A stretch of 64,000 bases of DNA. Source: Bimuria novae-zelandiae CBS 107.79 (Eukaryota > Ascomycota > Dothideomycetes > Pleosporales > Didymosphaeriaceae). The DNA is taken from contig ML976668.1 of assembly GCA_010015655.1 (NCBI GenBank), positions 303,568 through 367,567 of the forward strand. The letters are read 5' to 3'. The notes under the pieces are model-generated. The model had not been told where the DNA came from. It did no database searches and saw only the letters and a list, made by a program, of their open reading frames with translations. Both the position numbers and the translations under genes were made by a program. Below, in pieces: positions 57,504-64,000 of this stretch; within the stretch, counting starts at the first letter, position 1; every line of letters begins with the position of its first letter.

Positions 57504-60072
57504 ATGGCACCACCTCCGCCGCCTAGGACTGGGTCGATGGCACCGGCTCTGCCCACTGCCGGCCATTCGCACGTCGGGACTACCTCACAAAACACACAGG
57601 ACCCCCATCACCAAGGACGTCGACGACCCGCTGCCACACACCCACGTGGCGGAGGCCCTGCGTCCTCTCAGACACGCGATAATATACCTATATCTAATAG
57701 CATTACTATAACTACTTACTTTAATTAAATTATTAATCCTTTACTTAAGGCTTAAAAGGCTTAAGATAATAATATACTAATTATTAATTTTTTAGCACTA
57801 ATTTTACTTACTCTATTAAATAACTTATTAGTAAGATATATAATAGCTTATACTATAATTACTACTAGCGATAAAGTGTCGCATATTTATAATAAAATTA
57901 TAAATAACGCTAATGTACTACTTTAGCGCCTACTAGTCTAATCTAAGATCTAGACTTATAAGATTAATAGTACGTATATAGTTATTAATATATTAGAGCT
58001 ATCGCTAGGCGCTATATTAGTTATCACTTATTAAGTATTTAATATTAAAACAAATATAGTAAAATATTAAAGTGTAAGACGTAACTTATTACCTAAAGCT
58101 TCGTCTAGCGCCTTAGTATTAATTATTAAAATATATACTCATGTTAAGTCCCTACGGGTAGCTAGTCCGAAATGGGGTTAAGGTTGGTTCTCTAGCAGGA
58201 GCGATGTCGAAGACGGGAAAGGGTGTATTAATAGCTCGCGCTTATTAATAGGGTGTTGGTATCGAGGTAAGGTGCGTTACAATTAAATCAACAAGAGCCT
58301 GAGTAAATCCAAACGATAGATTAATAAATAGGTTGAACACGAGGTGGAAGAGCCCATCCTCATGTTCCTATATACTTAGCATGCTCGACTTGCTCGCTTC
58401 GAGCATGTCGAGCGCGGCCTTGGCTTTCTGCACCTGCTCGACTTGCTCGCTTCGAGCGCTTCGAGCAGTCACGTGACTTGCCCATTGCTGTGCCACCATT
58501 GGCTCCCATAAGACCTTGGCCGTCTCAGAATGTTAGCCTGGTGATGCTAAATACAGATCCTAACAACTCACTAATTATACGCTATGGTGGTCTAGGCCTT
58601 ATTATATAATTAGCACTACATATAGGCTAGACGCTATAATAAATAGATTTTAAAGCTACGTACCTTAATAGCCTACTAAAGTAGCCTATATATACGCGCT
58701 ACCTGCTAAATATTAACTACTTTAGTAGCTTTATTCTTAAGCTTTTAAAAGCACTTTATGGCCTTAAGTAGTCTAATTATAAATATTATAACGCCTTATA
58801 TAAATAGCACTACTAATAAGAATTTATACTAGTAGCTTTTAACCCTTATATATTCTTTAGAAAGACTAAAGATATTATAATTTATATTTATATTAATAAC
58901 GTACTAATATCTAGTATTGATAAGGCAATTACTATTTTTATAATAATAATTATTCCTTACTTTTATATAAAGGATTTTAGCTAATTTAAGATCCTTCTTA
59001 GTCTCGAGTTTAACTATATTAACTATAATAGTAACACCTACTATGTTTGCCTTTATTAGTAGACCTATACACGTTCTATACTTTAGCGCTATAGTATAAA
59101 TAAGTGTAATAGTTATAAGACCCTACTTATCCCTAATAGCTTCTTAAATCAGATGCTATCTAATAAGCTAATTAATAAAAATTACTAAAGGCTATTTTAG
59201 TTTATTATTAATTTTTTAGCTATCATTTTCTTGACCTAATCTTTTAGGTATAATTAGTATACTAGGCTTCTATAATACTAATTTATTTAAATAGTACTTT
59301 TAACTTGTATACTAGGTACTTTTGCTATATATAAAATATAGTTAATAATTATACTATTAAAATAGTCTTATCGCTAAAAGGACTTTTAGTAAGTATAAAT
59401 AATATAGTTATTATATATATAAACGCGTCTGTTAGTTTAGATCTTAATAACGCGAAATTATTTTTTAGTTATATAATAAAGGTTAATAGCTCCACTATTG
59501 CCCAGTTATCTAAGCGATAAGGCTATGTAGCTAAGTCTATAATAGAAACTAAGTATATAGTCACGTTTTATGCTACTACCTATCTTATCTAGTCCTGTCT
59601 TACTATTAGTAAACTAACTAGTACGCTAACTAGTATATTAACTACTACTAGTTAATCTTTTATTAACTAAAGACTATAGCGCTTTAAGCTACAAGTTAAT
59701 AATTAAGCTACTTTATTATTTATTTAAGACCCTAAAGTTAGCGCCTAGTTAACGCATATTACTATATATTATTACTTTATTTATAAAAAGCACTTAGGTA
59801 GCGTTTATAAGGTTAAGTATATTGCCTTTAAGGATGATCTTATTAATATTTATACTAAGGGGCTATTATTTCCGCTCTTAATAAATCTAAAAGACCGTAT
59901 TATAAAGACTAGCTAACTATAACCTAGCTAGTAAGTTTACTAATAAACATGTCTACTAGGAAGGCTTTAAGGATAAGGTTAATTACTATAATAGTTAAAG
60001 GACCTAAAGACTTAAGGCCAGCATGCTTATGCTTTATGTATATTATATTCATGCTCCTCCGTCTGGGAGGAC
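57504..60072 (+). mobile_element. Copia-4 relic, 5' truncated, with a solo LTR inside
   Basis: A GC-rich start with an ATG at 57504 (M-A-P-P-P-P-P-R-T-G-S-M-A-P) is open for 74 codons. It then passes abruptly into RIP-degraded DNA at about 57670. Reverse transcriptase remains at 58740-58920 (L-L-K-A-L-Y-G-L-K and Y-I-N-N-V-L-I) and RNase H end motifs lie near 59500-59900. A solo LTR (58142-58565) interrupts it. No 5' LTR was found. Whether the 57504 frame belongs to this element is inferred from position. Confidence 0.65.
58142..58565 (+). repeat. Solo LTR, family S1, copy 3, little mutated
   Basis: 424 bp, TGTTAAGTCCC to GATCCTAACA, with the perfect duplication ACTCA (58137-58141, 58566-58570). 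GC-rich compared with its two relatives in the left island. Contains two GCTCGACTTGCTCGCTTCGA blocks forming hairpins. Confidence 0.92.
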
Positions 60073-60170
60073 TGTTGAGGGAGGCGCTCCCCGGCATACG
60101 GAAGGAGCACGCTAGCCATATATAGGCGACTTCCCGCCTACATAATAGTATAACTCTTACACTCAACTTC
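60073..60170 (+). repeat. Probable 3' LTR of Copia-4
   Basis: Begins TGTTGAGGGAGGCGCTCC directly after a purine-rich GTCTGGGAGGAC and ends around ACTCAACTTCA. A TATATAGG box is present. No second copy and no target duplication could be fixed, so the right border is approximate. Confidence 0.45.
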
Positions 60171-60932
60171 ATGTTGACGATGCTTTTCAACATTTGCGAG
60201 CTGTCCCAAGATGTTCTAGAGTTTCCATCGGAAAAACTAGCAAGCGCGACCATAAGAAGCCAAATTGACGATTGTATTGTACGTTGAGGTTTGTCAGGCG
60301 GGACGAAACTGCTCCTTTCAAAGCTACATTCCGTTAAGAGATGGATCCATAGATTTTGCGCTGCCATGTGACTTTTACTTTAGTACTAGCGCGTCTTTCG
60401 GGTTAAGTTACAGGGTTCTGGTGTTGAGGTGTAGCGTGTGGGGTGGATCCATGGGACACGCAAAGGGGACGATGCCCACCTCTCGCGTTGAGGTAGAAGT
60501 AGGCTATAAAAATCAAAGTTCTATAACAGAAAATGGTCACAAGTAACCCCAGGATAGACAATACTACAACCAAACTTCGGTTACTAACACAGTACTGTAT
60601 AGCCAGCATCCAGCTTTACGCGAAAGCTTCTGTGTTGGGAAATATCACCTTAAGCGCCTGGTAGGCACATTGCACCTGTGCGGACGTTGTTTGGCGCTTA
60701 CCTGGCCGACTCCAGCTTCGTTCAACCATCCTCGGCTAGGTATTCTATACATTCACAATCCAACCTTAGCCTTCAATACGACTATGAACGATAGCGGAAC
60801 CCCTAGGAAGGCTAGTGGCCGCCCTAAGGAGTCTCCGAATGGTATGCGCAACATCTTCATCCATTCATTATACAGTACTGATGCGCAAAAGATCGGCCGT
60901 ACGGCCCTCCCAAGGCTGGGGCCTTCAGCCTT
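60171..60932. other. Upstream region of the orphan gene
   Basis: GC-balanced. A short frame from an ATG at 60784 (M-N-D-S-G-T-P-R-K-A-S-G-R-P-K) resembles an AT-hook and could be a first exon of the next gene. A GTATGC donor lies at 60841 and a TACAG acceptor at about 60873. Joining them opens a frame with P-Y-A-R-R-A-S-E-R-L-Q-R-Y-C that does not continue in the main ORF without another intron. Confidence 0.35.
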
Positions 60933-62663
60933 ATGCCAGGAGAGCCTCTGAACGTCTCCAGCGGTACTGTCGCACACGTGAACCGGGGGGCGCACCACAT
61001 CGAAAACCAAGCTCCACGCCACCACAACCGGCAACTGCAGGACACAGTTTCGTTGCCCCCTATTCCCACGGAGCCGAATACTGGCGGTCACGAGCAACCG
61101 CGGGTGAGGCAGACGTCGCGGATGTCTGATGCGACAAACGACACATTGCTTGGGCCCGGTAGTGGTGCCGCAACACTGGTCAAAAACCTTGGGACCCACA
61201 ACGATCCTATACTTCTCGACGAAGAGAACGAGGAAGACAGTACTAACGACGACGACTACGGCGATTACGACAACAGTACTGACGTCGACGACGACAGATC
61301 TGCTAACAACAACGCGACGATGCCGGCTCAACTCTCCTGGGACGAGATCAACAGCCTTTACGCAAGGATAGTCCTTAACGAAGCGGCGTATAAGGAACTA
61401 CTGTGGCAACTGTGGGATCGGAACGCTCTACACGAGGACCTTGCGGGAGTAAGAGACAAAGCGGGCTCAATGGAAAAACTGCCTTCAAAAACCCATGGGC
61501 AACGGAATCTACATCCGAAGCCAACTCTAGAAACCCTTTTCGAAAATGTAAAGCAAAAACCGCAGATCTATGGTCTGATCATTAAGGCGCAAATGGCCCG
61601 TGAACAAGGAAACAGCCAACTATACGGGCAGCCCGATGCTAGCAGAGCACAAGAGCGGACTGAAAAAGAAGGAGGCGAGTCAACCCAGGCATATGCACGA
61701 CGGGAAAACGATGCCAGTAGATCCGTTTTCCAGGCATTCATGGCAGTCATCGCACAGGCCGGCAGAGCACAAGCGCGAACTGTACCAGGAGGCGAGTCAA
61801 CCCAGGCTCATGCACAACCAGAAAACGACACCGCGCTCCTACACTCCCTTGCTACCATCAGAGCCGATGCGCTCCGCGAAGAAGCTTACTCCAAAGCCGA
61901 AGCCGCCAGATGCAAAGCCTCAGGGCTGCCCACAGGCGACGCCGACGCCCTCCACACAGCCGCAGCGATAAAATCCTTACACGCCGACGTCAACCACCGA
62001 AGCGAATACAAACGCCAAGTCGAGAAATTCCATCGGACCGAGTACCAACGACAGACGGGGCAAGCCCACGCACCCTGGGAGATCCCGCCCGAAGCCCCCG
62101 ACTTCGCCTACATCGTCAATGCCATCGACAACGCCCTCGCCCGCCCTCATTTCCCCAGAAAATTCCACGGGTGCACCTCCGACGGCCACTTCGTCTACAA
62201 AACTCACATCCAGCCGCTCGTCCTCAAGATCCGCGAGGTCGCGGCGCACCCCGCCAGCGCAGGCTTCGCTGTGCAATGGGTAGCGCTGCTCGCGCTCATG
62301 CATATCCTCCGCTTGCTGTACTTCCACAAGAGTGGGGGTGGCCGGGTCTGCAACGAGGTTGTGGACTGGTACGAGGCGGATGCGGGGCACCCTGACGGCG
62401 ACGAAATCACCGCCGGGATGCAAGCGATTTTCAAGGAGATGGATTTGGTGAGTAGTGTGTGGATGAGGCAGGGAGATGGGGCTGCGGGGGTGCTGGTGAG
62501 GGAGTTGCAGGACTTGTGCCTGGTGTTGAGGAAGGAAGCGGCGCCACAGGTGTATCACGGGCTGAAGCTGGTGTTGGAGATACATTTTCGGCAACGGGTT
62601 GTGAGTATGGCAGTCGAAGGTGGAGTGGAGGGCTGGGGTTTCGAGGCTATGTGGATACCGTAG
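60933..62663 (+). CDS. Orphan 576-residue protein
   Basis: A continuous frame from the ATG at 60933. No known domain recognised. The N-terminal 130 residues are low-complexity, with an acidic tract (D-E-E-N-E-E-D-S-T-N-D-D-D-Y-G-D-Y-D, about residues 95-115). The middle is Gln/Ala/Glu-rich with two similar blocks, G-G-E-S-T-Q-A-Y-A and G-G-E-S-T-Q-A-H-A (about 40 residues apart). The C-terminal third is globular-looking: W-E-I-P-P-E-A-P-D-F-A-Y-I-V, F-H-G-C-T-S-D-G-H-F-V-Y and a helical, hydrophobic segment around W-V-A-L-L-A-L-M-H-I-L-R-L-L. No signal peptide. An upstream exon is possible, so the N-terminus is uncertain. A 239-codon antisense ORF (61977-62696) is judged a shadow. Probably a lineage-specific gene near a repeat island. 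Confidence 0.65.
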   Translation: MPGEPLNVSSGTVAHVNRGAHHIENQAPRHHNRQLQDTVSLPPIPTEPNTGGHEQPRVRQTSRMSDATNDTLLGPGSGAATLVKNLGTHNDPILLDEENEEDSTNDDDYGDYDNSTDVDDDRSANNNATMPAQLSWDEINSLYARIVLNEAAYKELLWQLWDRNALHEDLAGVRDKAGSMEKLPSKTHGQRNLHPKPTLETLFENVKQKPQIYGLIIKAQMAREQGNSQLYGQPDASRAQERTEKEGGESTQAYARRENDASRSVFQAFMAVIAQAGRAQARTVPGGESTQAHAQPENDTALLHSLATIRADALREEAYSKAEAARCKASGLPTGDADALHTAAAIKSLHADVNHRSEYKRQVEKFHRTEYQRQTGQAHAPWEIPPEAPDFAYIVNAIDNALARPHFPRKFHGCTSDGHFVYKTHIQPLVLKIREVAAHPASAGFAVQWVALLALMHILRLLYFHKSGGGRVCNEVVDWYEADAGHPDGDEITAGMQAIFKEMDLVSSVWMRQGDGAAGVLVRELQDLCLVLRKEAAPQVYHGLKLVLEIHFRQRVVSMAVEGGVEGWGFEAMWIP

Positions 62664-64000
62664 GTCGCGTATGATAGTTCTAATTGATGTTGTCATAGTC
62701 CTGTGTTACCCCAGGATAAGCAGTACAATGTGGGGATCAAGTCACAGCTTCGGGAGAAATGCAAGGTACCAAGACTGCCAGAGCAGGTGTTGTGTTTGCG
62801 AAATAGACGAGTGAGCAGGAAAGCAGTGGAAGACTGGAGACGGGGTAATGCGAAGAGACGGAGATACATCCGTAGAACGGACGGCATTGGGGAGAGGTAT
62901 AGGTTGTTCGAGGAGAGGACTGCGAGACTTGAACATGCGAGACGAGGCTGTACCAAGGGTTCGAGGACGAAAGGGTGTGGAGCGACAACGATCAAAGAAA
63001 ACAACCTGGGCCATCACACTGTTCCAAGATACCTTGTCTACAATACTATTTTGGTGCACATCGTGGAACAGGGCTTCGATGTAAGGGACATAGATCTAGG
63101 CAAGGGTAACGCCGTCGATAGAGTATCCCGTGTAAAGAAGGCTTGCGGCGCGTGCTGAGAGCGGCGACACATGTAGCGGTGTATAAGCTGGTCTGTAGAC
63201 GTGGATGGGTATCCTGGGCGGATATGTGGCGACGTGCCTGACCATGTCTTGCCCGGTTAGACATGCCGTTAGCGCCATCTCCCTTCCTGTACCTCAGGGA
63301 ATACATGCAGAGTGACGCACACGACAGCGGGACTCATTTTCCCCACCCAGCCCGTGTCAAGATCTCGTTCTCGTCTGCAGCACTGTGGTACAGAGGGACG
63401 TTAGTGCAACGCGGACGACGGTCCGAAGTGCCCCTTCTCGAAAGTACCTTTGCTGCAGTGGGACGGCGCATACATGTACTCGCTTGTGTAGTGACGAGGG
63501 CCGACAGCAGAGAGAGAACCTACATTGGCCCCTGCCCCGATCGATGTGAGGGCTGAGATGAGGCCACCACGGTTGGAGGACGACGATGACGTGGGTGACG
63601 TAAGGTGTGAAGTGAAATGCGACCCTTAAACTCTCGTTATATAGCGCAATACATACCGCGCGGCAACCGCGACGGCTCGCGCCAGAACGAATGGCGCATG
63701 CATGAACTAAGCTTGAACAAATGTTAGGTAGCCGTGCGCGATGGCGTCGCCGCATACAGAAGTTAGCACCAACACGCTTGTCTCACCCGGCACGTCTGCG
63801 TACCGGCGCAGCATCGACAACTTGGGGACTCGACATATGTTGGTGTTACCACACTTCGGTCCGATCTTGCCCACGGAAATGCTCGGAAGTGGCCGGTATG
63901 CTGGTCTCGGGTCTGCATGAAGGTCTGCGGGCCGTGGGCAGACTCGGTAGCTGAGCGCGTAGACATCTCGGGTTCGGCAGTTGGAGACGGGGGCTTCGGT
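62664..64000. other. Intergenic region to the window end, no gene supported
   Basis: GC-balanced. Overlapping ORFs on both strands, the longest 151 codons (62703-63158 +, GTG start) and 132 codons (63357-63755 -), give basic, low-similarity translations that look like chance. It may be the 3' region of the orphan gene and the upstream region of a gene beyond the window. Confidence 0.4.

Noticed and set aside
61977..62696. 239-codon minus-strand ORF
   Set aside because: Antisense to the GC-rich 3' half of the 576-codon frame; no domain and a composition (His, Leu, Val) expected from a shadow.
62703..63158. 151-codon plus-strand ORF
   Set aside because: Starts with GTG, rich in Arg and Cys, no domain, overlapped by equally long antisense frames.
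1..64000. CRISPR array, rRNA or tRNA genes
   Set aside because: No regularly spaced short direct repeats, no rRNA-like sequence and no B-box-like GGTTCGA with a cloverleaf context were seen by eye.

Overview
The window comes from a filamentous ascomycete (Pezizomycotina). Genes have short GT-AG introns (46-138 nt). Protein types are fungal-specific: Zn2Cys6 regulators, a fungal rhodopsin-domain membrane protein and a PL1 pectate lyase. Transposons carry the signature of repeat-induced point mutation (RIP), with CpA turned to TpA on both strands. I cannot name the species.

The layout is strongly two-compartment. Positions 1-24.4 kb and 42.9-60.2 kb are very AT-rich repeat islands with almost no intact coding sequence. 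Boundaries could be fixed to the base by pairing terminal repeats and target-site duplications (TSDs). The left island holds Tc1/mariner-type, pogo/Fot1-type and MITE elements. It also holds three solo LTRs and a three-level nest: pogo element P1 contains LTR element R1, which contains Copia-1. The right island holds a second three-level nest: the 3' LTR of Copia-3 contains a Gypsy element, which contains Copia-2. A further Copia relic there carries a fourth solo LTR.

The middle (24.4-42.9 kb) is gene-bearing and GC-balanced. From left to right it holds a lightly mutated pogo element (P3), a six-exon rhodopsin-domain receptor-like gene (+), a small acidic repeat protein (-), a conserved ascomycete membrane protein (-), a decayed Zn2Cys6 regulator (-), an intact Zn2Cys6 regulator transcribed divergently from it (+), a pectate lyase with an in-frame stop (-), and a decayed unknown gene beside the right island (-). 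A third gene-bearing stretch (60.2-64 kb) has one convincing ORF, an orphan 576-residue protein.

The genes do not form an obvious metabolic pathway. The intact regulator ends tail-to-tail with the pectate lyase, and both the other regulator and the lyase are broken. The decayed regulator carries changes of the RIP type, so the gene island may be suffering mutation leakage from the neighbouring repeats or ordinary decay. No rRNA, tRNA or CRISPR was found. I found no backbone biosynthetic enzyme.
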